Below, piece by piece: positions 1-11,079 of a DNA stretch of 64,000 nucleotides. The notes under the pieces are model-generated. The model ran no database searches. It was not told the DNA's origin and saw only the letters and a list, made by a program, of their open reading frames with translations. The DNA is taken from NCBI RefSeq assembly GCF_035046505.1, contig NC_089822.1, positions 108,269,307-108,333,306 of the forward strand. The letters run 5' to 3'. A program made the position numbers and the translations under genes. The DNA is from Tiliqua scincoides. Lineage: Eukaryota; Chordata; Lepidosauria; Squamata; Scincidae. The first letter of the stretch is position 1; the number at the start of each line of letters is the position of its first letter.

Positions 1-801
1 AGCAATGCTGATTCTCTCTCAGCAAGGCTTGTTTGTCTATGTGTTTTGAGATTCTATCTTTGATGAGGCATTCCACCATCTTACCCGGTATAGATGTTAG
101 GCTATAGTTTCCCGAGTCCCCCCTCCTTCCCTTTTTAAAAATCAGTGTGACATTTGCTATCCTCCAATCTTCTGGCACCATGGCCGTTTTGAGGGACAAG
201 TTGCATATTTTAGTCAAGAGATCAGCGACTTCATTCTTCAATTCCTTAATAACTTTTGGGTGGATGCCATCAGGGCCCAGTGACTTATTGATTTTTAATT
301 TATCGATGAGGTCTGAAACATCTTCTCTTTTAACCTCTGTCTAACTTAATTCCTTGGTCAGGAGGGGCCATTCGGGCAGCGGTATCTGCCTGAGGTCTTC
401 TGCCATGAATACAGATGCAAAGAACTCATTTAATTTCTCTGCCATCTCTAAGTCTCCTTTTATCTCTCTCCCACACCATCCAGAGGGCCAACCACTTCTC
501 TGGCGGGTTTCCTGCTTCTAACATATTTGAAGAAGCTTTCATTATTCCCCTTAATGTTGCTGGCCATGTGTTCCTCGCAGTCTTTCTTGGCCTCCCATAT
601 CACCAGCCACAGTTTATGTTCCTTTTTATTCTTCTCATTAGGGCAAGACTTCCATTTATGGAAGGAAACTTCCTTGTCTTTTACGGCCTCTCTAACTTGG
701 CTCGTTAGCCAGGCGGGGACCGTCCTGCACTTAGTGGAGCTCTTCTTCCTTTGCGGTATACACTTCTGCTGGGCCTGTTGTTTAAAGCAGCTTCCATGCA
801 T
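1..801 (-). pseudogene. CR1 ORF2 linker and start of reverse transcriptase, partial
   Basis: The linker reads VPAWLTSQVREAVKDKE and FFKYVRSRKPAREVVGPL on the minus strand in the upper part of this stretch. Nearer the edge the RT N-terminus is visible as KSLGPDGIHPKVIKEL and VPEDWRIANV. The catalytic palm motifs would lie beyond the left edge. Frames are broken in several places. Confidence 0.75.
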
Positions 802-1789
802 TCTGGAGAGATTGGACTCTTTTTACCTTCCCTTTCAACCTCCTTCTAACCAGCCTCCTCATTTGAGGGAAGTCCGCTCGTCGGAAGTCAAGGGTTTTTG
901 TGAGAGATTTGTCCGGTATTCTTCCCCCAACGTGCATGTTGAAACGGATCGCAGCATGATCACTGTTCCCCAACAGCTCATTGACATCTCTAACCAGGTC
1001 CTGAGTACAGCACAATATTAAATCCAGAGTCACCTCTCCTCTGGTGGGCTCCATGACTAGCTGCTCTAAGCCACAGTCATTTAGAATGTCAAGGAATCTG
1101 GTCTCCTTTTCGTGATCAGAACACAAATTAACCCAGTCGATGTGAGGATAATTGAAGTCCCCCATGATTACAACCCTGTCCCTTCTTGTCACCTCCCTGA
1201 TCTGTTTCCTCATTTCAAAGTCCCCATCCGATTTCTGGTCTGGAGGATGATAGTACGCCCCCAGTATTACATCACTCCCCAGGCCTGGTAATTTAACCCA
1301 TAGAGATTCTATGGAGTTGGACTCACCTTCAATCTCTACTTTGCTGGATTCTATCCCCTCCTTAACATAAACGGCCACCCCACCTCCAACGCACCCCTCC
1401 CTGTCCCTCCTGTAGAGATAGCCTGGGATTGCGGTACCCCACTGGTTCTCCGCATTCCACCAGGTTTCCATTATGCCCACTATGTCAATGTTTTCCCTAG
1501 TCACCAGACATTCCAGTTCTCCCATCTTTGCTCGGAGACTTTGGGCATTTGCATAAAAGCATTTGTACATGGAATGCCCCAGGATGGGCTGCTTATTAGT
1601 TCCTTTATCTCTGCATCCTCTCATTGTGCCAAACCATCTATCACATCCCGTCACGTTACCATTCCCAGTTTCTTCTCCTACTCTGCCTTTACCTTGTTGT
1701 TCTCTACCCTCTCCATCCTCATCCCACAGGGATGAGGAGTCCCAAACCGGATGCCCCTCAGCTCCTGTCAGCCTTCCCCCAAAGGTCAT
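782..1789 (-). pseudogene. CR1 ORF2 endonuclease domain
   Basis: An open frame of 335 residues covers the AP-endonuclease-like domain of CR1 ORF2. Visible blocks are NAQSLRAKMGELE at the start, GIMETWW (the catalytic Glu block), GGVAVYVKEG, IMGDFNYPHIDW (the GDFN block), and GNSDHAAIRF (the SDH block). These blocks make the target-site nick in LINE insertion. The frame ends at NAWKLL, and the linker to the reverse transcriptase continues in another frame, so ORF2 is disrupted even though this domain is uninterrupted. Confidence 0.9.
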
Positions 1790-1799
1790 TTTAAAAGCT

Positions 1800-2278
1800 G
1801 CTCTGCCACCTTTTTAATGTTATGTGCCAGCAGACTGGTTCCATTCTGGTTCAAAAGAAGCCTGTCCCTCTTGTACAGGCCTCGCTTGTCCCAAAATATT
1901 TCCCAGTGCCTATTGAATCTAAACCCCTCCTCCCTACACCACCGTCTCATCCACGCATTGAGACCCCTGATCTCCGCCTACCTAGCTGGCCCTGCGCGTG
2001 GAACAGGTAGCACTTCCGAGAACGCTACCTTTGAGGTTCTGGCTTTCAGCTTTCTACCTAATAGCCTAAATTTGGCCTCCAGGACCTCCCAGCTACTTGC
2101 CCACGTCATTGGTGCCGACATGCACCACAACCGCTACCTCCTCCCCAGCACTGTCTACCAGCCTGTCTAGACAAGAAGTGATGTCCGCAACCTTTGCACC
2201 AGGCAGGCAAGTCACCATGCGGTCCTCACATCCGTCGCAAACCCCCCTCTCTATGTTTCTGATAATCGAATCCCCCAC
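1800..2278 (-). pseudogene. CR1 ORF1, esterase part
   Basis: The frame opens MGDSIIRN, matching the GDS nucleophile block of SGNH/GDSL esterases in CR1 ORF1, and reaches HVGTNDVGK, the GTND block. A stop follows this at about position 2093. Beyond it the other reading still shows the usual ORF1 C-terminal text (for example LLLNQNG and LLAHNIKK) down to about position 1800. In active CR1 this domain is part of the ORF1 protein and is thought to help retrotransposition. Here it is interrupted and not expected to work. Confidence 0.75.
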
Positions 2279-2688
2279 TACAAGAAGACCCCAACCCCCC
2301 TCCCGCCAAGGAGTATCCTGAATGCGTTCAGATACGGGCCCATCCCCTGGAGAAGGGGTCCCCCTAGGGGATTGTTTCCCTCCTCTCCAGGATGACGTCC
2401 TCCAGCCCCGAGACTTCCCACCCGGGCAGCTGAGGAGCTGCGCGCCTGAGGGTACGACGAAGCCTGACCATCCCCGGAAGTCTCCCCATGGTCCTTCTCT
2501 GCCTGCCTCTGCTTCTCCAGGTCAGCCACCAAGCCTTCAAGGGAGCGGATGCATTCCCTGAGTCCCTGGAGCTCCTTGCACCGAGGGCACACCCATGACT
2601 TATGCCCCAGAGGCATATAGTCATACATGTGGCACTCCATGCAAAACACTGGATAGCCCCCACCCTGCAGCTGGCTGTCTGACTGCAT
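2278..2688 (-). pseudogene. CR1 ORF1, N-terminal zinc-knuckle part
   Basis: An open frame of 136 residues starts MQSDSQLQGGG. It carries a Cys-rich knuckle, FCMECHMYDYMPLGH then CPRC, that is C-x2-C followed by C-x2-C. A short charged helical stretch follows (SLEGLVADLEKQRQAEKDH), likely a coiled coil. CR1 ORF1 proteins are RNA-binding chaperone-like proteins that pair such a knuckle with a downstream esterase. The frame closes just before the esterase, where an intact CR1 would read on, so one frame change separates the halves. Confidence 0.8.
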
Positions 2689-2689
2689 A

Positions 2690-2960
2690 GTTTTGTTTGT
2701 TTGTTTTTATTTAGGGGTACTTAAAAACCCTACACTGGTTTGCTGCTCCTCTTCTCAAGAGAAGAGAAGAGCAGTGTCTGGGGCCCTGGCTTGCTCGCCC
2801 TGCTGCTGAACTCACACAGAGGCTAAACTCGTGGTGCCTTACCTGGCACTTTGTTCCTGAGGCACTTGGTTTCCCAGAGGCCACGCACACTTCTGCAGAG
2901 AAGAACGCTTCTGCAGATAACGCTTCTGCGCGCTTCAAACTGGTGGCCAGTCTTATCTTG
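2690..2960 (-). other. Putative CR1 5' leader
   Basis: This is the GC-rich stretch directly upstream of the CR1 ORF1 start on the minus strand. It holds repeated AGAAGCG-type words at about 2900-2930 and the self-complementary CTTCTCAAGAGAAG near 2754. It has no open frame of note. I infer that it is the 5' UTR and internal promoter of the LINE from its position only. Confidence 0.45.
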
Positions 2961-2989
2961 CTGCTACGTATTAGGGGTTTTCCTGCAGG

Positions 2990-3360
2990 AAACTGACTGT
3001 CCAAATGGGCAGGGCGAGTATGCAACCCTGTCTTCTTTTTTTCCTAAGAAAATACATATGTGGAAAAACTGAGATTTTGCAAATGGGAATAACTGGACTT
3101 GAAGATATTTGTCTTATATTTGCATTGTGGGGGGGGGGGAAGGGAAAGGTCTCTTCTGTCTGTTTCAAACAACTCTCCTCAGTCCCTTTTTAAAATAAGT
3201 TTATAATGTGTCTGTGCTTGGGGGAGGGGAAGTCAGCCCTTTTGTGACTGTAAGTCGCCCATGTTTCATTTGATGTTTTACTATCCCCTGCTACTTTAAG
3301 CAATATTGCATCTTGTTTTAATCTCATCAGTTCCTTTTGAATCTACTTTGGGAAGGGGGT

Positions 3361-3392
<32 letters not shown>

Positions 3393-4650
3393 AGCACCAG
3401 TACAGTCCATGGGATAAAACTAGAAAAGACATGACTTTGGTTAAACTTCCAGCTCAGAATGGATTTTCTGGCTGGTCTTGGGATGGTAGATTCTATGTCA
3501 GCCTTTCTTGATTGCAAAGCTTCCCTTTTTGCACAAGCTGCGGCGGAGGGGAAGCTAGACGTTGAAAGGCACTTTAATGTTAAAGTACTGGTGTACGTAG
3601 TGACCAAGAGACTGAGCAGTGAACTAAGTTGTGTGTGGTTTGAAACTTTCCTCTTTCATGAAACTTGGTAGGTGCCTCCTCCTCAGCTGCTACATGAGAA
3701 TAAAAAGACATACGTCCCTTACAGGGTTGTTGTAAGGCAGCCATTGTCAAACTTTTTCAGCTCACGGCACACTGACAAGGCACTCAAATTGTCAAGATAC
3801 ACTACCAGTTTTTTACTTACATTAAATTATTATATTACAATTTATTTTTAATTGATATAATTAATACAATTAAATGATTACATGACAATTGAATAAATTC
3901 ACAAGAAGCTGGGAGGGGGATGTGGTTTCTGGAAAGGAGGAAAAATGTTTTGAAGTCATGTGATCAAATTGTTATCAAAAGTGCCAGAAAGTGTTGGCAA
4001 AGAGAGGTCAGAATGAACACATACTGGAGAAATGTGGAGTGAGAGTCAATGAGGAGACATGATTGAAACAAGTGCAGGATTCAACTGGGGGTGGGGGGAA
4101 GAGAGAGAATGCAAGTCAACTTATTCTGGATCTTTGGAAGGTGGGGATAAGTGAGGACAGTAAGAGAGGTGTTCACTGTGATTATGAGATTTGGGGGGTG
4201 TATGGGAGGGAGTGGGATGGGGAGAAGGGGAGAGAGATGTGCCAATTGCCTGCTCGTGCATTTGAGAAAAAGAGTGCAAATACCACCCTTACTCTAAAAG
4301 CCACAGCTTAAAAGCCACAGCTCCCTGCAGCTTTGAAAGCGAAAGCGGAAGTGGAGCACAATCGCTTCACTTTCACTTCTGAAGCTGTGGGGAGCCCTGC
4401 AGAAGGTCACGCAGGGCTCCCTCGGCACTCAGACTCCAAGCATGCAGACTCGAGTCTGTGTCTGCTTGCTTACTTTATTGTGGCATGAAAGACCTTGTGG
4501 GGCTGGTTGAGCAGCAGGGAGGTTCCAGCCAGGAGGTAGGGAAAGGTTAATGTTTTCCTTTTGCATTGGGGGGAGCAGGTGCTCTGGGATTCCTCCATGG
4601 GCACATCCTTCCCACGGTCTCTTCTTCAAAACAGGCTGGGTAGGCAAAGT
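2990..4650. other. Intergenic stretch without a gene
   Basis: No coding signal is supportable. It contains an (AG)n run at 3361-3389. At about 3744-3830 there is a fragment of the 'ctcacggcacactgacaaggcac' hAT-like repeat, which is also found at 27428, 51712 and 60673. AT-rich DNA follows. A segment near 4330-4430 (agtggagcacaatcgcttcac) resembles the inner foldback of MITEs seen near 15840. Confidence 0.6.
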
Positions 4651-4656
4651 GGAATC

Positions 4657-4925
4657 AGGATGGTGCAGTGGTTCAAGAGTTGGAATTTGACCTGGAAGAT
4701 CCAGGTTCAAATCCCTATTTAGTCATGAAGCTTCCTGGGTGACCTTGGGCGATCTCTCACTATCTCTCAACATCACCTACCTCGCAGAGTTGTTGCAAGG
4801 ACAAAAAGGAAGGAACTATGTACACCACCTCTTTTAGCTCGGGGCTTTTGAATGACACAAATACTAGTGACACCACTGCCCATGGCTTCTTCTTCAGTAC
4901 AAGCTTGGTAGGCAAAAAGATGCCC
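4657..4925 (+). repeat. tRNA-derived SINE (Sauria-SINE type)
   Basis: The head reads caggatggtgcagtggttca (A-box-like) and then ccaggttcaaatccc (B-box-like). The body follows: cttcctgggtgaccttgggc and ctcgcagagttgttg. This is the consensus order of squamate Sauria SINEs. The 3' end is degraded. Confidence 0.75.
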
Positions 4926-4984
4926 ACAAAGACAGTTTGGGGCGTATGCACACAGAGGCGCATGGAGAAATAATGGGGGGGGGC

Positions 4985-7900
4985 CACTGGGCACTGTTTA
5001 GGATGTCACTTTGTCTCAGACTGGTTCTGACTCTCCACGCTTCTCTTTCTCTCCCTCCACAGGTCATCTTGAACCATCCAATTCCCTGGTGCTACCAACA
5101 GTCACTCCTTGCTACTGAAGGAGAATCAGTGATTTCCTCTTAATCAACAGAAATTTCTATAACGCTTTTGCTTTGCTCAAGAGTATTTGAGTGTCTATGA
5201 ATGTTAGTTTCAAACAGGTTTCAGTTAAATGAAAGAAACTTTCAGAAGTTCCGAGAAGTTCTAAAAGATTTTACTTTCAAATGATGAACCAGAAAACCCC
5301 ACATGTAAAAACAATCCCATCTCCCACCATGCTGCAGTTTGCAGCTGTGCCAACAAAGCAAATGCTGCAAGATATTGGGGGGGGGGGGCGGGCACCAGAA
5401 GGCCAATGAGAGGTAAGTGAAACACCCTACTGGCTACCTATGGGTCTCCTTGGATGCACACCGGCTATGTTGCTAACATAAGTCTGAGGAAATGAAGGGG
5501 GCAGCGGGGGAGCTAGAAAGTGGGAGATAAGATTCCGCATGCACTTTTGCTGCTGAGATCCGTCCCCTCCAGCCTGCTGTCTGCTCTCCACCGCCGTACC
5601 TCCTGCAGTGTGACCCAGGTGGGCCACTGGCGCACATAGGAAGCAGCTGGCTGCCTCCTCAGTAGGCTTTCTGGTCACCTATGTGTCTCCTTGGACCCGC
5701 ACCAGCTATGTAGCTAACATAAATCTGAGGAAAGGAAGGGGGCAGGGGGGAGCCAGAAAGTGGGGAATAAAAATCTGGTGTGTGTTTTTGTTGTTGAGAT
5801 TCTTACCCTCCAGCTTGCTCTCTGCCCATGACCAGTCCCCTTCACCACCTTACCTCTTCCAGTGTGACCCAGGTGGGCCCTTTGTGCACACAGGGAGCAA
5901 CTGGGTGCTGGCTCCCTTGCACATGACAGTGTTGTGCCATTTTTCCAATATGGACTTCTCTGTCACCTTTTCATTTTAAAGAGTCTCCCCAGATATTGGG
6001 GCTTCCTGTTAATCAGGGAGAAAGATCATCTCAAGGCAGACTCTTCCATTTGGGCCCTCTAGCTTTGGGTGCTGGCAGCAAAAGCTTCTTTTTAACCAGT
6101 TAATTCCCAGTTAATCCAGTTAGAAGGGTGAAGCAAGGACCAGGGAATTGGGTATCAGTCACTAACTGCTAGGTGCTGCACCCATCTTGCCCTCTGTCTA
6201 CCCTTACAGAGAGCATTCAATTAAACAAGTTTATAAACAGTATGGAAAAAAGAAAGGGGCAGCCCCGCAAAACAGGAAAAGACCAGATATTCAGTGCATA
6301 CTGGACAAAAATGTATGAAGTGTCCAGTCAAAAAAAATGTTTTGACCAATTGTCTTCCTCGGAGACACTATTACAGCTGAAGGCAGACATTTATTATTTT
6401 TTTGGGCTCTCTTCATTTATTTGAATGCCTTTTTTATTATATGTTATTTAGTGATTTCAAGGAATGTACTTGATTAAAGCATGTTAATCTTCACACAATA
6501 CTTGGGTGGTAAAGGATCAAACTCCACCTCTTTGCCAGAGGGCATAGCCGCAAGGTACTTCCAAGGAGTGGTGGATTGGAAGAGGTTCAATCTATAATGT
6601 ATATCCCAAATGTATATTATTGGCAGAGAAATACCCGATTTAGGGCCCAATCCTGTGCTCGGCGGCATGGCTCCGTGCCACTGAGCACTGTTGCAAACGT
6701 GCCATAAGGCACGTTTGCCAGCCTCACGGCCAGGCTCCCGCCAGTGCTAGCCCAGCGCTGGCCAGTGCTGGGCTAGCGCAGGGCAGTCACCCAGCTTCCG
6801 CGGCTTGGCGATCTCCCGAACCTCTGAGCTGCGGAACGGTAGGCAGGGGCGGGGATGGGTTCAGGGAGGAGGCATTCCAAGGAGGGGGGAGGCCGGCTGT
6901 GGGGTGGAGAGAGGGTGGGGGCATGACAGGGAGGTGTGACGCGGGGAGGGAGGCGGGCTGGAGGCGTGCCTGGGGGAGGGATGGGAGGCGGGTCCGCGGA
7001 GCTCTGCTCCACAGGATCCAGGGCGCTCGTGTAGGCGCTGTGTGCCCTACACGAGTGCCTTTACCTTACCACTGACCATTGCGGGGCTGCTTACCTTATT
7101 CGGGGGAAGGGGACGAACGTCCCCTCCTCCCGAGGCGCCTCCCACAGTAGCAGCCCTTCTGGGTGCCGCCAAACCTGGGCGCCCCGGCCAGCTCAGGATT
7201 GGGCTGCCCATGTCCTTGGGAATGGAAGATAGTGAGAGGACCAAAAGATAACACCCAGGTGCAAATTATGAGATCATGCCAGGTATGAGGGATACATGCA
7301 AAGACTGATTGGTGAGGGGGATAATCTGAGCAAGCATGATTCAGCAGAATTGGGAAGTTATGATTGGTCAGAAACCTCACAGGGTTCAGATATTAATTTT
7401 CTATAAAAATGAGCTAAGTTTTGGGAAAAGTGTCTCTTTCTCCTGGCATCAACCGCCAAAGGCCGTGGCTCCCTGAATATTGAGATGAGTCCAACTAAGC
7501 GAGTAGGATAGCTGTAAGTAGTGTAGTCCTAGCTAGCTTTCTTATCTTGTATGGCTTTGTGTGTACTGACATTTCCTAAATTTGTCCTTGAGATGCCCAC
7601 CACTTGTAGGGTGACAACTTCTTATGTACTAACTTCAGTCTGTTTAATAAAGATGTTTACTCTTCATGGAGTGCATGCGTCCTCAGAGGGGAGGTGGTTT
7701 GCTCAGAGGGACCTAAGGCACTTGCTGTAGCAAGTGGACACAGATTGCTAGAAGCGTTCCTCTGCCGGGCATGGTGAGTGCTGTGAGGGGAATGGCAACT
7801 TCTGTTATACCCTATTATTCGGTTTAGACATGCTCCTGTATATGTATTTGAAAGCAAGGAGCATTAACTTCACTGTAATCTTTTTTCAAGTAAGTTAAAA

Positions 7901-8190
7901 AAAAAAACAAAAAAACAGATCCATAGACTTAGATGCAGAGGAAAAATATGGCACCCCTCAGGAGGAGAAAGGCAAATAAATAAAGGTAAATGCAATAAAT
8001 AAATAAATAAATTTGCCCAGCTGCATTCTGTTGAAGCAAAGCAGTTAACTCTCATGCATCACATTTCTTAAAAACGAAGAATGGTGGGTTGATGATATAT
8101 AAGGAGGAGGAGGAGAGCAGCCCAGCTTAAAATGCAGATGCACAAACAACCTTTTATAAGTGCCTCATTGGCTAAGCAACAATGTCACAA
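4985..8190 (+). repeat. Upstream copy of a large direct duplication (copy A)
   Basis: Blocks at 4985-5300, 5675-6500, 7800-7880 and 7935-8190 recur in the same order and orientation at 22150-22460, 22595-23420, 23705-23790 and 24413-24660. The block at 5675-6500 looks about 95-97% identical by eye, while the outer blocks look about 80-88%. Copy A also has an internal tandem duplication: 5430-5660 resembles 5675-5900. It is interrupted by a MITE at 6643-7206. No gene is recognisable in it. Confidence 0.75.
6643..7206. mobile_element. Harbinger-like MITE
   Basis: The ends are gggcccaatcctg and caggattgggctg, an inverted pair. The GC-rich interior includes gtgccataaggcacgtttg, a phrase also present at 18330, 23870 and 55812. 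The left flank is TTA, but the right flank does not match it. The family assignment rests on better-bounded copies at 23804 and 55764. Confidence 0.6.
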
Positions 8191-8890
8191 GCATCAAGGA
8201 AGGGAAAGTCAGGAATAGTGAGTGGGGGGAGGTGAGGCTTCCCCCACAGGTGCAAGCAGTTCACATGCACACCTCACAGTCCCAGCTCTGCTCCTTGGGG
8301 AGGAGATGCATCATCAGTAAGGAAAATTTACCAGAGGTAAATTTACTGGTCCGACTCCCAAAACGCTGCATCAGTGGTTCCCAAACTATGGGTCGTAACC
8401 TGCCAGTGGGTTGCAAGCCAATTTTTGCTGGGACTTATCACCAGCTGCCACTCTCCTCACCACCTGAGCCTCTGCTCAGCTGTCTTTGACCCGCTCCAGG
8501 TCCTGATATGTTGTGTTTTTGTTGCTCCAGCCAACACAAGACCCGGGACTCACTGCCAGCTGCCCCTCGATGACAAGAGCTTTAAATCACTACAGATGCT
8601 CACCTCAGTAGGAACTACTATTACCATAAATCCTTTATTGTAAGTGACCTCCATTTTTGTACCTTATTTTACATTATCAGGTTTGTAGAAAATCAGAGAC
8701 GTGCCTTATTTCAACACCATTTCTGGTTATGAGAGCTGCTGGCAGCGGTGAGTCCTGAACCTTGCACTGCGATGATTCACTTGTAACTTGAGCCTTTTCT
8801 GGGGAAAAGAAACTGAAAGCAGGAAAGCTCTGTATGCTCTAAAAGAAGCAACTACTCCATATACATACTGAAGTCCCAGCAGGACAGAAT
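7207..8890 (+). other. Stretch upstream of the APOBEC1-like gene
   Basis: No gene is visible. It holds the last part of duplication copy A, an (AAAT)n run near 7990-8010 and a block at about 8235-8345 that recurs at 31942-32080. At about 8371 there is the start of an hAT-type repeat (cagtggttcccaaac). If the candidate first exon at 8902 is right, the promoter and 5' UTR should lie here, but I see no convincing TATA box. Confidence 0.45.
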
Positions 8891-8901
8891 CACCGTTCTC
8901 A

Positions 8902-8914
8902 ATGGCTCAGAGAG
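8902..8914 (+). CDS. Candidate APOBEC1-like coding exon 1
   Basis: ATGGCTCAGAGAG followed by gtaaaa would encode MAQR plus the first base of a split codon. That phase is exactly what exon 2 needs, and the resulting N-terminus would have nearly the length of mammalian APOBEC1 before the RRIEP block. The evidence is position, phase and a passable donor only. The sequence is too short for homology, so another exon 1 is possible. Confidence 0.35.
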
Positions 8915-9115
8915 GTAAAAGAATAGCCAGTTCTGTGGGTGATTCAGCTAGGGTGGGTTTTTTCTTCCCCTGGTAATGAAGGGTTTTTTTTAAAACAGTC
9001 ATCCAATAACTTTTGCAATAAAGGTAATCCAGCAGGCCGAAATCCACAAACAGTAAACTCTGACCAGGCAGCAAGGGCAAAGTTATAGAATCTTGATGAC
9101 TCCACTAAAATTGAG

Positions 9116-9939
9116 TGTGGGGATATCCACTAGTGGGGACTGTCGTATACTTGGTCTCACACTCCCAGGGTTTTGGGTGCTCAGAGTTGTTGGTTCTGAA
9201 CCCTAGAGCCCTCAAAGATCCCTGTTCGGTAGTACTGCCACCACCCTGTAAGAGCCAGTGCCTCAGTCCAGGGAAACCGAGACCCTCTAGGCTTAACTGT
9301 ATCCCTTGTAGGCACTGAGCACTTTCTTTACTTAAAGTCTCAGTCCTCAAGTTTCTAGTCCACAATGAGGATTTTTGGTAGCTTGCTGAACGGCTAGGCA
9401 GGATTCTGAACCTTTGTCCCCAACAGACAATGAACCAACATGGTAAAAAGATTTTCTACTTTATTAAGTACATAGGGTTACAAAAAGTTACAAAAAGGCA
9501 GCAAATGCTAGAGGCATAAAAAACTTCTAGGAAACATATCAGCATAAAACAACAAAGCTAACTGGCTAACTGTATTAATCTCTGACTCTCACCTGGGTCA
9601 GCTTCTTTTGTAGATCCTCAGTTACCTAAGAGGCCACATGGTTCTGGCGGGGCAGGATGTGCACCCACCACCTCTCTCACCAAGAGACAAGGAACAAAAA
9701 CCCTGTCCTCCAGAAGTGGGGCTGGAAGCTCGCCCTCAGCTCTTCCCTCCCCCCTGGAGATCTGCAGCTGCATTCCATCCTTGATGGGCGTCTTTCTGGC
9801 TGCCTAGGTGCTACATAATCACCTTCCATTGAGTTGTAAATCCTAGCAGCTAGGAAATGCAAGCCACTTCTGTGTTACTGTTTTAGCTTGGTTCAGGCCT
9901 TGCAATGCTACTAGGCCTGAACTGTACATATCCATGACA
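9116..9939 (-). mobile_element. Candidate solo LTR
   Basis: On the minus strand the element begins TGTCATGGATATGTACAG and ends ATATCCCCACA, giving TG...CA ends. An AATAAA lies at mid-length (about 9460), as expected for a U3-R-U5 layout. No internal gag or pol region is attached, so it is a fossil left as a single LTR. A direct repeat of about 14-17 bp (ccactaaaattgagtgt) at 9103-9119 and 9950-9966 flanks it. This is longer than a usual retroviral target duplication, which makes the call uncertain. Confidence 0.5.
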
Positions 9940-9944
9940 GGGAC

Positions 9945-10320
9945 ATCCACTAAAATTGAGTGTTGTGAGAGTTAGGACAGACAAAAGAAAATATTTCTTT
10001 ACTCAGCGTGTGGTTGGTCTGTGGAACTCCTTGCCACAGGATGTGGTGATGGCATCTGGCCTGGATGCCTTTAAAAGGAGATTGGACAAGTTTCTGGAGG
10101 AAAAATCCATTACGGGTTACAAGCCATGATGTGTATGTGCAACCTCCCAATTTTAGAAATGGGCTATGTCAGAATGCCAGATGCAGGGGAGGGCACCAGA
10201 ATGAGGTCTCTTCTTATCTGGTATGCTCCCTGGTGCATTTGGTGGGGCCGCTGTGAGATGCAGGAAACTGGACTAGATGGGCTTATAGCCTGATCCAGTG
10301 GGGCTGTTCTTATGTTCTTA
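9945..10320 (+). mobile_element. CR1 LINE 3' end
   Basis: This 5'-truncated CR1 tail encodes the last ORF2 residues (for example KRRLDKFLEEKS) followed by the 3' UTR, gatgcaggaaactggactag and ggggctgttcttatgttctta. The same tail occurs on the minus strand at 20575-21273. Confidence 0.9.
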
Positions 10321-10674
10321 CTGGCAGCAAAATCCAACATGTCACATCTAACTTTCAGCCTGCTTGTTTCTCTCGATAAGTGGTTGCGTGTATGAATTCA
10401 CAATGCAGGAACATCCTCACAGCTGTTAGGGTGATTTCATGCACGAGACATCAAAGCAGCTGCTGCCTCAGTCATTGTTGTTATCAGAATATATAACCTG
10501 CATTGGCAAGAATACAGGACTCCCCAATGTTGCAAATGCTTCCCTGATTTTTGAACAATGATTAGATGAAAACGCAAGTGGTAGCAGAGACGCTCAGAAG
10601 GGACTGGAGCTTTGTGCATGGATCTGAATTTAGACTTGCATTGACAAAAGCAGATTGAAATGAGAATGGTTCAG

Positions 10675-10677
<3 letters not shown>

Positions 10678-10714
<37 letters not shown>
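10678..10714 (+). repeat. (ATT)n microsatellite
   Basis: About twelve tandem ATT units. They are followed by 200 bp of degenerate sequence (to about 10960) that reads like an old LINE 3' region. Confidence 0.9.
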
Positions 10715-11051
10715 CTTTCGCAGTAGGTGTTATTGACTGGTTTGTTTTATCCCTGACATTGAGTCCTTCCCAAGGACCTGGGATGCCTGGTTTTTATCCT
10801 ATAAATACCATTGCAAAATGTAAGCTGCTCCCAGTAACACTGCTTTTTGCAGTTGATTGATGGTAATTTCTGTGGCCCTGATGCTGTTCAGGTGCTCTTC
10901 AAGATGTTTCGGAATAGCACTAAGTGTCAAGCAACAAGTGCTGCTGATTTCAACAGGTCCATACGCCAGTGTGTGAGACTGTGTGACTGTACTTTTTAAA
11001 GGAGACCTGTGCAGAATGGCATTGTTTAATTGTGCAATTTACTTCCCACAG

Positions 11052-11079
11052 AGCAGTTTGACAGACGCACCAGCCAACG
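11052..11079 (+). CDS. APOBEC1: APOBEC1-like exon 2 (28 bp)
   Basis: The exon is bounded by acttcccacag and gtaaga. It reads in phase as QFDRRTSQ plus split codons at each end, so that R-WRIEP is formed across the junction with exon 3. Mammalian APOBEC1 has an equally tiny second exon ending just before RRIEP. Size, phase, strong splice sites and position all agree; similarity is too short to prove it alone. Confidence 0.65.

Larger units (their letters stand above)
1..2960 (-). mobile_element. CR1 LINE, 5' half, runs off the left edge
   Basis: Read on the minus strand this gives, in order, a 5' leader (about 2960-2690), ORF1 with a zinc-knuckle and an SGNH-esterase-like part, the ORF2 AP-endonuclease, a linker and the start of the reverse transcriptase, which continues below position 1. 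This is the CR1 layout. Most genomic CR1 copies are 5'-truncated, but this one keeps ORF1 and what looks like the leader. Frames change between ORF1 and its esterase part, inside the esterase part, and between endonuclease and linker, so the copy is a broken but fairly young LINE. The exact 5' end is estimated from where CR1-like content stops. Confidence 0.9.

Noticed and set aside
5683-5979. A 98-residue frame starting MSPWTRTSYVANINLRKG, duplicated at 22606-22902
   Set aside because: Both copies are open only because the DNA block is duplicated and young. There is no family match, and the protein gives no sign of selection by eye.
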